Positions 1 to 7,408 of a stretch of DNA of 22,006 bases are shown one piece after another. Position numbers and translations under genes: made by a program. The stretch is from positions 1 through 22,006 of IMG/VR virus record IMGVR_UViG_3300020172_004948; one strand, 5' to 3'. Within the stretch, counting starts at the first letter, position 1, and each line of letters opens with the position of its first letter. The notes under the pieces were generated by a model. It did no database searches. It was not told the DNA's origin and saw only the letters and a program-made list of their open reading frames with translations. This stretch comes from a virus.

Positions 1-862
1 ACTCTGGAGAGCAGCATTCTGTTCCCATCTGCGAAGTTATTATAGAGTGGTAGTTTCTCCTGTCGAAAGAGACGCATCTCTTTACGTCTTTAAGATAGTC
101 AACGCTTTCGAACACGTCGGCGAGCGCGTGCGAGCCGATTCCTCCTCTTTCTTCTCCGATGAAGAAGTAGTATAGGCCAGGAACGTTGTTTTCCATCATA
201 TAGAGCATGACAGTCGTTCCTGACTTGTCGTCTGCGCCAAGCACAGAGCTTCCGTCTGTGACGATTATCTCGTCTGCACCTTCTTTTACGCTAAGGAGAT
301 TGGTTATCATCTGCTTTCTGTCGGCGGTGTCTAGGTGGCACGTGAACATAGTCTCGGTGTGTCCGCCTATTATGGTATAGTAGTTTCCTACGATGTCTTT
401 CTGAAGCGTAGGAAGGAACTGAAGAACCTCGTCTTCGTTTCCGTGCGGATAGGTCTTGGTGACGAGAGAGAGGAAAGTCTTTCTCGGGTTCTTAGGGCTA
501 TACTCGAATTTCTCTACTTTTATTGGAGTTCCGTCTTGGTTTGGCTTTCCGTTCTTAATGCTGTTGTAGCTTTTCGAGAATTTGCTTATCTCGAAGTCGT
601 TTATGACGTTTTGGAAGAAGTATCTGATGAACTTTCCGATCTTCATATCGTTCTTCGACCCGTCTTCGAACGAGACACTGAAGCACCAGTCTACTTTGGA
701 GACGTCTGCTTTCTTTATCTTAAGTCCGTTGAAATAGTCCGCGTCTGGCTCGGTCATCCACATAAGCTCGAACGCGACGTAGCTGTTTTGCTTTTCTAGC
801 TTTTTTAGAATATCCAGAAGCTCTTTGGAAAACTCTACTCTTATTGGTTTTTTTTCTGCCAT
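1..862 (-). CDS. M20/M28-type metallopeptidase (3' end beyond window)
   Basis: Reading the minus strand from ATG at 862 gives 287 uninterrupted codons that run off the left edge, so the C-terminus is missing. The second half has the metal-ligand pattern of co-catalytic zinc exopeptidases: CHLDTAD (H176, D178), LGADDKSG (D211/D212), FIGEERGGIGS (E237/E238) and a later SFDRR (D267). GADDK followed by EE is closest to the M20 (PepT-like) and M28/M42 clan. Residues 1-150 do not look like the peptidase core and may be a phage-specific N-terminal domain. A TTAATATATA element 16 bases upstream suggests late expression, so the enzyme may be a virion or lysis-stage protein; its substrate is unknown. 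The fold is clear from the motifs, but the exact family is not. Confidence 0.75.
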   Translation of the reverse strand, partial: MAEKKPIRVEFSKELLDILKKLEKQNSYVAFELMWMTEPDADYFNGLKIKKADVSKVDWCFSVSFEDGSKNDMKIGKFIRYFFQNVINDFEISKFSKSYNSIKNGKPNQDGTPIKVEKFEYSPKNPRKTFLSLVTKTYPHGNEDEVLQFLPTLQKDIVGNYYTIIGGHTETMFTCHLDTADRKQMITNLLSVKEGADEIIVTDGSSVLGADDKSGTTVMLYMMENNVPGLYYFFIGEERGGIGSHALADVFESVDYLKDVKRCVSFDRRNYHSIITSQMGTECCSPE

Positions 863-877
863 ATCTTTTTGTTTTGT

Positions 878-1276
878 TTATATATTAATATCGTGTGTGT
901 TGACATAGTCTACGCTGACCTGTCCGTCGTTCATCCCTGGCTCTTTCTTTACGAATCTCCTCTGGCAATAGACAACTGTCACACTTTCTTCATTCTTTGC
1001 CTTGCTATTCTTCTTGGCGAACTCTGCAACCTTTTTAAGAGTTGTCTCGGTAGGAATAATATCTTTTGTTGCAATGATAACATGACTTCCAGGAATTCCC
1101 TTTGCATGCATCCATATATCAGAAGAATCTGCTATGTTGAACGTAAGATGGTCATTAGACTTAGCATCTCCACCGACATAAACCGTGAATCCGTCTATAT
1201 CCATTTTTTTGATATTTGGGAAGATGTTTTTCTTTCCTTCTGACAAGAATCTCTTGAAATTGTTTATATTTTTCAT
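878..1276 (-). CDS. stand-alone NFACT-R (DUF814) domain protein
   Basis: 132 residues, almost all NFACT-R domain. After a short N-terminus the protein reads GFTVYVGGDAKSNDHLTF, then DIWMHAKGIPGSHVII, a TTLKKVAEFAKKNSKAK helix, VTVVYCQRRFVKKEPGMNDG and QVSVDYV. These match the conserved NFACT-R blocks (G-x-N-D, D-W/L-W-x-H, PGSHV, AA..YS, V.Y...+.V+K..G..G.V). In RqcH/Rqc2/NEMF and Fbp this domain binds the tRNA anticodon arm and 60S/50S RNA. Here it has no NFACT-N, HhH or coiled-coil parts. The first residues, MKNINNFKRFLSE, resemble the T4 capsid-targeting signal (MKTYQEFIAE) and end in an LxE site of the type T4 gp21 cuts. A late element sits 4 bases before the ATG. Family call is strong; role is unknown. 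Confidence 0.82.
   Translation of the reverse strand: MKNINNFKRFLSEGKKNIFPNIKKMDIDGFTVYVGGDAKSNDHLTFNIADSSDIWMHAKGIPGSHVIIATKDIIPTETTLKKVAEFAKKNSKAKNEESVTVVYCQRRFVKKEPGMNDGQVSVDYVNTHDINI
879..888 (-). promoter_or_regulatory. late promoter element TTAATATATA
   Basis: Exact copy of the recurrent element, 16 bases before the ATG of the peptidase gene. It lies inside the end of the NFACT-R gene: the last sense codons and the TAA stop of that gene (878-880) are read through the same bases. Confidence 0.65.
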
Positions 1277-1280
1277 AGGT

Positions 1281-1290
1281 TATATATTAA
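1281..1290 (-). promoter_or_regulatory. late promoter element TTAATATATA, 4-base spacing
   Basis: Exact copy, separated from the NFACT-R ATG by only ACCT. If it acts like a T4 late -10 box, transcription starts at or next to the ATG. Confidence 0.65.
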
Positions 1291-1301
1291 GTACAGAAAA
1301 C

Positions 1302-1331
1302 AAAAAAGCTGCTCTTTAAGAGCCGCTTTTT
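1302..1331 (-). terminator. rho-independent terminator after the endonuclease gene
   Basis: A-rich/T-rich flanks around stem AAAAGC-GCTC / GAGC-GCTTTT with one mismatch and a short loop. It overlaps the stop codon (1316-1318) of the minus-strand gene and precedes the late element at 1281. Confidence 0.6.
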
Positions 1332-3253
1332 AAAATCATTTTTTCGAATTTTATCTTTCCACAATCATATATTTTCAGTATATTATTTTCTAAGGCATAT
1401 TTAGATTCGGTCAATATCGTTTTTGTTTTTGATTTCTTGTACCTGGATTTGTGTACTCTTTGTCCATCTACTAGATATTTATAATCAGGTTGGCTTTCTC
1501 CTATTTTTTTAAAACCAAGCTTGTAGTATAGATTTCCTATTGACCAATCTCTATCGGCATAACTTATTACACGACTCGGATTATATGTTTTTACAAAATA
1601 TTCAAATAGTTTTGATGCACCACCAACCACATTTGTGTTTCTACTACTACAAAATCTATTTAGATTCCATCCATTATCTGACATCAAATTTCTACCCTCA
1701 AAGTGATCAAAAGTCATTATACTAACTAATATTTCATTGTGAAATAATCCTAGCTTAAGACTGCTGTTTACTTTGCCTTGTATATGGTTTTCCTCTAAAA
1801 AAGAAGAAGATTCTTTGGTGTCTACCTCGGCTATATTGCATTTTCTTGCAAAAATTTTGATATTTGTGTTGCTGACTAGATTTGATATTTGAGATTCGAC
1901 TACTTCTCTTCTAAATATCCAATCGTCTTCCCATATATGTACGATTCTAATTTCTTTGTCAAGAAAGTGTTTTGTTTTGTCGATGTGATAGTTTTTTTCC
2001 TTGTACTTGTTCGAGTGCCAATATAATCCATTGAATTCGAATCCTAATTTTAGTTCTGGCAAATAGATATCGATTTCTAGCCCGTCTCTATATCCTGGTA
2101 TTATCTCGCCACTATATACGCTTTCTATAAATTCATATAAAACTTTCTCTTTGATTGAAGATTTTGCTGATATAGGATGGCATATAGTGCATAGTGGATT
2201 GTTTTCTTTATTTCTTTTTATATAATTGTCGACATATATTTCAAACGTGTGTTCATTTCCACAGTCACAATTGAACAAGCTCAATGATGAATCGATATAT
2301 TTTATATAAAATGGATTCTTTGCGATATCATATGTCTTTTTTCTATAAATTTCGGATTTTTGTATGTTGTCAACGCCGTGCTTCTCTATGCTCATCAGTT
2401 TAATCTTTTCGTTGTAATCTGATGATTTTGTATGGTGGTCGACTCCATACCTTTCTATATTTGTTTCTTTTTTCTTTTCTTTGAAATCAGAGCTTTGGCA
2501 ATACCACTCAGCGCCATATCTGTCGAGATTTGTCTTCTTGACAATATCTTTGTATTCATTCGTTTTTGAGTAATGTGTTACACCATGCTTCTCTAAGTTT
2601 GTAATCAAAGTCTTTTCTTTATAATCGTCGGTTTGCGTATACCAGTCGACACCATATTTTAAATTATTAGTCTCTACACACATATTCTTATATTCTTCTG
2701 TTTGTGAGAAATGTTCTTTTCCGTATTTTTCTAAAATGGACTCTCTACGCTTTTCTTTAAAAATTTCTAGTTGTGATATATGGTCGACACCATACTTTTC
2801 TTTGATATTTTTTTTCCATTTTTCCTTAACATCTTCGTTTTGGAATGACGACTTTGTACCATATCTTTCCAAATTGGTTTCTTCTGCCTTCTTTTTGATA
2901 TTCGAATTCTTTGCGACATTGGTAACTCCATACTTTTCTAAGGTAGTCTTTTGTCTTTTGTCTTTTGTTGCCTTATCAGATTGTGCACATTTTGCAGAGC
3001 AATATTGCCTATATCCGTCTAACCAATTCTTGTTAAATGTCGTGCCTTTGCCACATTTGCAAGTAAATGGTACGTCTATATCATTTGTCCAATGCCACAT
3101 CTTTTCTTTAAATGATATATTATCGATATTTATACAAAAATCGTCTATTGACTTTTTTAAATCAGTATAATTCTTGTCAAAGAATGATTCTCGCAATCTA
3201 GACGACGAGCCATCCAGTATTTCTAATATAGTTTTTTTTCTATCTTCTCTCAT
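1316..3253 (-). CDS. VSR-like putative homing endonuclease with 23-residue YGV repeats
   Basis: 645 residues. The N-terminus has a zinc-ribbon-like CKCGKG...CSAKCAQ (about 65-90). Next come nine tandem 23-residue units built on TNLEKYGVxxxxQ (about 103-309), then a second CDCG...CTIC pair (about 329-358). Around 365-450 is a VSR/EDxHD-type nuclease: LEIDIYLPELKLGFEFNG, YWHS, a HIDKT segment and HIWEDDW. The C-terminal part (about 465-615, with NHIQGK, GGASKLFEYF, ISYADRDWSIGN and YYKLGFKK) resembles a GNAT-like domain often fused to such phage nucleases. Proteins of this architecture are usually free-standing homing endonucleases, and the repeats probably bind DNA. It lies between the capsid terminator and the NFACT-R gene and has its own late element 4 bases before the ATG. 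A non-homing role is possible. Confidence 0.72.
   Translation of the reverse strand: MREDRKKTILEILDGSSSRLRESFFDKNYTDLKKSIDDFCINIDNISFKEKMWHWTNDIDVPFTCKCGKGTTFNKNWLDGYRQYCSAKCAQSDKATKDKRQKTTLEKYGVTNVAKNSNIKKKAEETNLERYGTKSSFQNEDVKEKWKKNIKEKYGVDHISQLEIFKEKRRESILEKYGKEHFSQTEEYKNMCVETNNLKYGVDWYTQTDDYKEKTLITNLEKHGVTHYSKTNEYKDIVKKTNLDRYGAEWYCQSSDFKEKKKETNIERYGVDHHTKSSDYNEKIKLMSIEKHGVDNIQKSEIYRKKTYDIAKNPFYIKYIDSSLSLFNCDCGNEHTFEIYVDNYIKRNKENNPLCTICHPISAKSSIKEKVLYEFIESVYSGEIIPGYRDGLEIDIYLPELKLGFEFNGLYWHSNKYKEKNYHIDKTKHFLDKEIRIVHIWEDDWIFRREVVESQISNLVSNTNIKIFARKCNIAEVDTKESSSFLEENHIQGKVNSSLKLGLFHNEILVSIMTFDHFEGRNLMSDNGWNLNRFCSSRNTNVVGGASKLFEYFVKTYNPSRVISYADRDWSIGNLYYKLGFKKIGESQPDYKYLVDGQRVHKSRYKKSKTKTILTESKYALENNILKIYDCGKIKFEKMILKSGS
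2327..2947 (-). repeat. nine tandem 69-base units coding 23-residue YGV repeats
   Basis: The translated units align without gaps on a core of aromatic-Gly-(Val) preceded by TNLE(K/R) and followed about ten residues later by Tyr/Phe-Lys-Glu-Lys. DNA identity between units is modest, so this is an old protein repeat and not a recent duplication. Two further units of the same type occur in the protein at 8459-8851. Confidence 0.75.
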
Positions 3254-3257
3254 ATGG

Positions 3258-3267
3258 TATATATTAA
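3258..3267 (-). promoter_or_regulatory. late promoter element TTAATATATA, 4-base spacing
   Basis: Exact copy separated from the endonuclease ATG (3253) by CCAT. Confidence 0.62.
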
Positions 3268-3320
3268 AAGAAACATTTGCCCCTTTGTATTTCTATATAA
3301 AACAGAAAAATAAGTTTAAT

Positions 3321-3350
3321 AAAAAAGCCCCTCGATAAGAGGGGCTTTTT
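3321..3350 (-). terminator. strong terminator after the major capsid gene
   Basis: Perfect GC-rich stem AAGCCCCTC/GAGGGGCTT with a 4-5 base loop, A-run on one side and T-run on the other, so it could work in both directions. It begins 18 bases past the capsid stop codon and isolates this highly expressed gene from the endonuclease gene. Confidence 0.88.
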
Positions 3351-3367
3351 CAATGCATTTATTAAGA

Positions 3368-5113
3368 TTAGTTTAAATACTGAGCGTTGTCAGTTACAAC
3401 TAAAGTCATAAACTGTTTTTGTGGAAACCATCCCACTTCGGCAACTGCGTATCTAGATCTTAGTAACATTCTTGGAGCAAAAGTAGCTTCAGAAATAACT
3501 GAGATAGATTGTGCCATCAAGTAAGGTACGAAGATGATACCTGGTTGGTCTGGGTTGTTTTTTCTACCCAAAACGATTCTGTTGTCGTTGTATTTCATGT
3601 ATGGATCAACATAGATAGCGATATCTCCGATTGAACCTACTGGATATAACTGACCTTGACCGTTTAATTTAGATTTAACTGGGTTGATAGTGTAACCAGC
3701 GATATCTTGTAAAGCAGCAGCTAAACCTCCGTTTGTTACAAGGTATTGAGCAGGTCCTACTCTTCCTTCTGTAGCGATGAAGTTAGAAGCGTGAGCGATT
3801 TTAGTGATCAATTTTCTTTGAACAGCGTGAGTAGTCTCTCCACCAGCCATAGCGTTAACATAAGATGTATCTAAATCGAAGATTGTAGATGCAGTAGCAG
3901 AAACTGAAGTTTTACCAGTAGCTAAAGGCGCAGAAGTTCTGTTTAATGAACCCATTTCGAAGATTTTCGCAACGATTTGTTTAGAGATTGTTTGAGACAA
4001 TTCGTTAACAAGGATAGATTCCATTTTTTGAACGATATCCATACCAGTGTTAGCTTTGATGTCTTCGATCTCAGTTCTTCTTAAAGCTGAAGATACTTCG
4101 ATAGTACCAACTGCAACTGTTTTAGAAGAGATTTTTGGTCCGATAACTCCTGCGTAAGAATCATCGTCTTCTGATCTTGACATTGGGTAAGCACCTTGTG
4201 CAGCAGTAGGAGGAACAGCTCCGAAGTTTGTTGAGAAACCTGGGATATGGTCTTCTAATGCAGATACTAGCTCAACAGTTCCTGTTGCAGCAACGTTACC
4301 TACAAGGACGATTTGTGCAGTCATTGCGGCAGTAGAGTTGAAAGTGTTTCTTGTTGCGTCGAAATCCCATAATGTAGTAGCACTTGCAACAGCAGTGTGT
4401 GCAGTGTTAGCTTGTCTGAATGCTCTGAAGATTGGGAAACCATCGATTCTTGAGAATCCTAAGAACTCAACAACACCTGCTCTAGAACCACCGTTGATAT
4501 CGTCTAATCTAGAGAAAGTTCCTGCAGTAGGAGCTCCAGAAATAGTAGAAGCAGTTGCGATAGTCGCGAACAATCTACCACCGTTCAATCCACCAGTTAC
4601 TTCGCTAACAGCGTTGTATGTTGCAGCAGTTTTTGCAAGCTCAACTCTGATCGCAGCAGAAACTGTAGTCAAAGTAGCAGATGCTAAGTTTAATTTGAAA
4701 ACTTGTGGTCTTTCTGATTGATCACCTAATCTAGTGTCATCGTATTGGAAATCGATGTAAAGTAAGTCGATTTTCGGACCTGGAGTTGGCTTAACAGCAA
4801 CTAAGTCTAAACCGATTGTTTGAGCAGCGATTTTCATAGCTACTGGCAATAAGTTTTGTCCTACGTCTCCTGATCCAGTTACTGCACCAGCAGCTAAACC
4901 GTTAGTTTGTCCTGAATAATATCCAGGTTGTGCAGCCAATACACCACCCATACCAGCAACGTTAGATGCGTTTACGTATGCATTTTCGTTGATTGAGTGA
5001 AATTCAGCGTATTCAGCCATCCATTCAACTCTATCACCTGTAACTCCCATGTTCTCTAAAACCGGAGCCCATTTCTTTGTAGCTTTCGCTTTGTCTATTC
5101 TAATGTGTGACAT
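3368..5113 (-). CDS. major capsid protein, T4 gp23-like
   Basis: 581 residues from the preferred start. The N-terminus (MSHIRIDKAKATKKWAPVLE) and the region NLLPVAMKIAAQTIGLDLVA followed by VKPTPGPKIDLLYIDF match the gp23 family, where LLP, D-(I/L)-V-x-V-x-P and TGP are conserved. The C-terminal stretch with RYAVAEVGWFPQKQF is also typical. It forms the hexamers of the prolate or isometric head. T4 gp23 loses its N-terminus to gp21 at an IxE or LxE site, and SINE near residue 44 is a candidate cut here. An in-frame extension to 5194 exists, but it would translate the A-rich leader and the promoter-like element. The protease-scaffold gene lies directly upstream and a strong terminator directly downstream, as expected for the head module. 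Confidence 0.93.
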   Translation of the reverse strand: MSHIRIDKAKATKKWAPVLENMGVTGDRVEWMAEYAEFHSINENAYVNASNVAGMGGVLAAQPGYYSGQTNGLAAGAVTGSGDVGQNLLPVAMKIAAQTIGLDLVAVKPTPGPKIDLLYIDFQYDDTRLGDQSERPQVFKLNLASATLTTVSAAIRVELAKTAATYNAVSEVTGGLNGGRLFATIATASTISGAPTAGTFSRLDDINGGSRAGVVEFLGFSRIDGFPIFRAFRQANTAHTAVASATTLWDFDATRNTFNSTAAMTAQIVLVGNVAATGTVELVSALEDHIPGFSTNFGAVPPTAAQGAYPMSRSEDDDSYAGVIGPKISSKTVAVGTIEVSSALRRTEIEDIKANTGMDIVQKMESILVNELSQTISKQIVAKIFEMGSLNRTSAPLATGKTSVSATASTIFDLDTSYVNAMAGGETTHAVQRKLITKIAHASNFIATEGRVGPAQYLVTNGGLAAALQDIAGYTINPVKSKLNGQGQLYPVGSIGDIAIYVDPYMKYNDNRIVLGRKNNPDQPGIIFVPYLMAQSISVISEATFAPRMLLRSRYAVAEVGWFPQKQFMTLVVTDNAQYLN

Positions 5114-5150
5114 AATTAATTTTGTTTTTTTTTTGTTTTTTGTTTTTTCT
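5114..5150 (-). promoter_or_regulatory. A-rich leader (translation signal) of the capsid gene
   Basis: The mRNA-sense leader is a 37-base run of A with occasional C, ending in AATTAATT before the ATG, with no Shine-Dalgarno sequence. Bacteroidota genes characteristically replace SD pairing with A-rich leaders, so this is probably the high-efficiency ribosome site of the capsid mRNA. It also argues for the start at 5113. Confidence 0.55.
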
Positions 5151-5157
5151 AATAATC

Positions 5158-5168
5158 TATATATATCG
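5158..5168 (-). promoter_or_regulatory. late-promoter-like element, capsid gene
   Basis: CGATATATATA in the coding direction, 44 bases before the capsid ATG. It is a variant of the TTAATATATA element; the first bases differ, so the call is weaker than at other genes. Confidence 0.45.
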
Positions 5169-5208
5169 TCCAAAAACCTTAATTTCACAGGCATGGACTT
5201 TTTATGGA

Positions 5209-7374
5209 TTATACGTTTTTGAATCTTTCCATAATAGCAGTAACGTCATTGTCAGACAGCTTATCTTCTTGGATAAGAGCTTCGTGAGAAACTAGTTTTT
5301 TAGATACTGATTCGTTTTTTTTGAGGTTTCTAGTCGCCCAGAAATGCTCAACTTGACCTTCGGTCGTTAGAACTTCTGCAGGATATAATCTAGCTTGTGA
5401 AATGATAGATTTTTTCGCTGATTCGTTCATTTGTTCCCAGATAGCCTTTGTGTTCTCAGGCATCATTCTGATTACTCTTTCTTCAAGAGATTCGTTTTTA
5501 GCAGATAGCGCTTCAGAGATCAATGACAATACTTCTTTTTGTGTGAAGTAGCTGCTTTCGTTTATGTGCAACTTTACTGTATCTTGTTCTTCGTTAGTCA
5601 AAGCATAGTAGCTATCAACTTGTGATTTAGACATGAACTTCAAGAAATTCAAATCTGATGTCTCAGAAACTTTACGTTTTTTAGCTTCTTCGATTAATTT
5701 ATCAATAGATTCTGACAATTCTGAATCAGAACTACCGTTTACCTCATATTCGTTTGGTCCACAGTCTTCATCTTCTTCTACTTCTTCGTTTTCTTCGTGT
5801 GCGTGAACATGCTCCGGTGCAATTTCTGCGATTCCGTTTTCTTCTTCGTTTTCTTCCTCAGAAGCATAAGCATTTTCTTCTACTTTTTCTTCTTCGCTTT
5901 CTTCCTCAGAAGCATAAGCATTTTCTTCTGCATTTTCTTCTTCTTTCTCTTCTTCAAGATCTTCGAATCCAGCTGCATTCAATGATGGGAAAGCTCCTTC
6001 TGATTCGTTCAATTTTCCACCGTTTAATTTCTCAACGATCAATCCTTGGTAAGAGATAGATTTGTCTAAGTTCTCAGCGATATATTCAGAGTAAGCGATG
6101 TTGTCATCTAAGTGTTCAGCGATGTATTCAGAGTAAGCGATGTTACCTTCAACGTGCTCAGCCAAGTATTCAGAGTAAGCGATAGAGTTATCAACGTGCT
6201 CAGCGATATACTCGCCATAAGAGATAGATTTGTCTAAGTTCTCAGCGATATATTCAGAGTAAGCGATGTTCTTGTCTAAGTTTTCTGCCAAGTATTCAGA
6301 ATACGCGATGTTCTTTTCTAAGTTCTCAGCAACATATTCTGTGTAAGAAATGTTTTTGTCTAAGTTCTCAGCAACGTACTCAGAGTAAGCGATGTTTTTG
6401 TCTAAGTTTTCAGCAACATATTCTCCGTAAGCGATAGACTTGTCTAAGTTTTCAGCTAGATATTCAGAATAGTTTACTGCCTTTTCAAGATTCTCAGCTA
6501 AATAATCGTTGTGTTTGATCAATTTGTCTGTAGTTTCTTTTAAAGATTTGTTTTCGTTTACCATGATTTGAACTTTCTCTGCCAAATAGTCTAAATATTT
6601 AACTACTTGTGAGTTAGTGCTGTTCAATTCATCATAATACTCAAGCAATTGCTCAAGTTTTTTAGGGTTCATATTCCCTTTAGTAATGGCGGTCTTAACT
6701 TCTTTTTTAGTTGACGCCAACTCTTTAACCAAATACTGAGAGTAATCGGTCAGTTGTTGTTTAGTAACAAATTCGTTGTTGTTCATATTAAATAACTCTT
6801 CCGTTTTTGACTCATTGGATAAATCGTATATCCTAAAGTTAGATTGTGGGTCTTTGTAACCTAGCGACTCATTAAGAATCTTTACGCTCATCTTCGCCGA
6901 TGCGAAACCTGGGTCCGCAACGATGTCATAAGTGAATAGCTTCTTCAATGATACGGTTCCGTCAGATTCGGTAATACCGGCGGCTCTTGATGAAACGAAA
7001 ATAGGACAACCATCGTCAACCAACGATTTTGCCTCTTTTCCCCAATAAGTGCTCAATAATCTGATTTCACCTTCAACCAAGTTTGATTCTTTTACGTAAT
7101 TAGCTTTCGTTATTACGTGAGAAGCTCTTGAAAGCGAAGTATCGAAAACATCCGGGTGATCGAATTCACCGTAGACAATTCCAAGATTGTTCATTCTTTC
7201 GTTCATCTCCTCTAAAGCAGGAAGGAATTTTGCAGCAGTATATATTCTTTCGTTTCGGTTTTTGACTCCGAACTCAGTAAACGTACCACCTAAAATATAG
7301 TCCTTCTTACCAGTGCTTGAACTTTCTCTTACAAGAGAGTTCGTTGAATTTTCTACAATTAGAACTGGTTTCAT
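5209..7374 (-). CDS. prohead protease fused to a repeat-rich scaffold (gp21/gp22-like)
   Basis: 721 residues. Residues 1-170 are an S80-type prohead protease: VYGEFDHPDV (H73), SRASHVI, CPIFVSSRAAG (S128/S129) and VADPGF, in the order seen in T4 gp21 (about 210 residues). The remaining 550 residues replace a separate core protein: a lysine-rich helical region (200-285), eleven 14-residue units of the type YVAENLDKNIAYSE (about 289-443), a strongly acidic Glu-rich block (about 470-545) and a helical C-terminus (about 560-721). Fourteen residues equal two heptads, consistent with a coiled-coil rod. The likely role is an assembly core with a built-in protease that digests itself and cleaves the capsid protein. 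The gene lies directly upstream of the capsid gene. The start is supported by the late element 34 bases upstream. Confidence 0.87.
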   Translation of the reverse strand: MKPVLIVENSTNSLVRESSSTGKKDYILGGTFTEFGVKNRNERIYTAAKFLPALEEMNERMNNLGIVYGEFDHPDVFDTSLSRASHVITKANYVKESNLVEGEIRLLSTYWGKEAKSLVDDGCPIFVSSRAAGITESDGTVSLKKLFTYDIVADPGFASAKMSVKILNESLGYKDPQSNFRIYDLSNESKTEELFNMNNNEFVTKQQLTDYSQYLVKELASTKKEVKTAITKGNMNPKKLEQLLEYYDELNSTNSQVVKYLDYLAEKVQIMVNENKSLKETTDKLIKHNDYLAENLEKAVNYSEYLAENLDKSIAYGEYVAENLDKNIAYSEYVAENLDKNISYTEYVAENLEKNIAYSEYLAENLDKNIAYSEYIAENLDKSISYGEYIAEHVDNSIAYSEYLAEHVEGNIAYSEYIAEHLDDNIAYSEYIAENLDKSISYQGLIVEKLNGGKLNESEGAFPSLNAAGFEDLEEEKEEENAEENAYASEEESEEEKVEENAYASEEENEEENGIAEIAPEHVHAHEENEEVEEDEDCGPNEYEVNGSSDSELSESIDKLIEEAKKRKVSETSDLNFLKFMSKSQVDSYYALTNEEQDTVKLHINESSYFTQKEVLSLISEALSAKNESLEERVIRMMPENTKAIWEQMNESAKKSIISQARLYPAEVLTTEGQVEHFWATRNLKKNESVSKKLVSHEALIQEDKLSDNDVTAIMERFKNV
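5840..5940 (-). repeat. 51-base duplicated segment in the acidic block of the scaffold
   Basis: A 26-base identical core (5856-5881 and 5907-5932) recurs at a 51-base interval, coding EENAYASEEE twice. It is an in-frame internal duplication inside Glu-rich sequence. Confidence 0.7.
6045..6512 (-). repeat. eleven tandem 42-base units in the scaffold gene
   Basis: Period 42 bases, coding 14-residue units with core Y(L/V/I)AE(N/H)(L/V)(D/E)xx(I/V)xY. Several neighbouring units are nearly identical at DNA level, so copy number may vary by slippage or recombination. The frame is kept throughout. Confidence 0.85.
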
Positions 7375-7408
7375 GAAATAAGTGTTTTTTTTTGTATAAT
7401 TATTAGAG

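Noticed and set aside
335-799. A 154-codon plus-strand frame
   Set aside because: It is antisense to the metallopeptidase gene, whose motifs are read on the minus strand; the plus-strand product has no recognisable domain or leader.
869-1243. A 124-codon plus-strand frame antisense to the NFACT-R gene
   Set aside because: The minus-strand product has a full conserved domain and a promoter; the antisense frame has neither.
5114-5194. N-terminal extension of the capsid protein to 5194
   Set aside because: It would translate the A-rich leader and the promoter-like element, while the inner ATG gives the gp23-type N-terminus.
6045-6512. Possible CRISPR-like array (regular 42-base spacing)
   Set aside because: The units are contiguous with no unique spacers, and the 14-codon frame is maintained inside a long gene, so it is a protein repeat.
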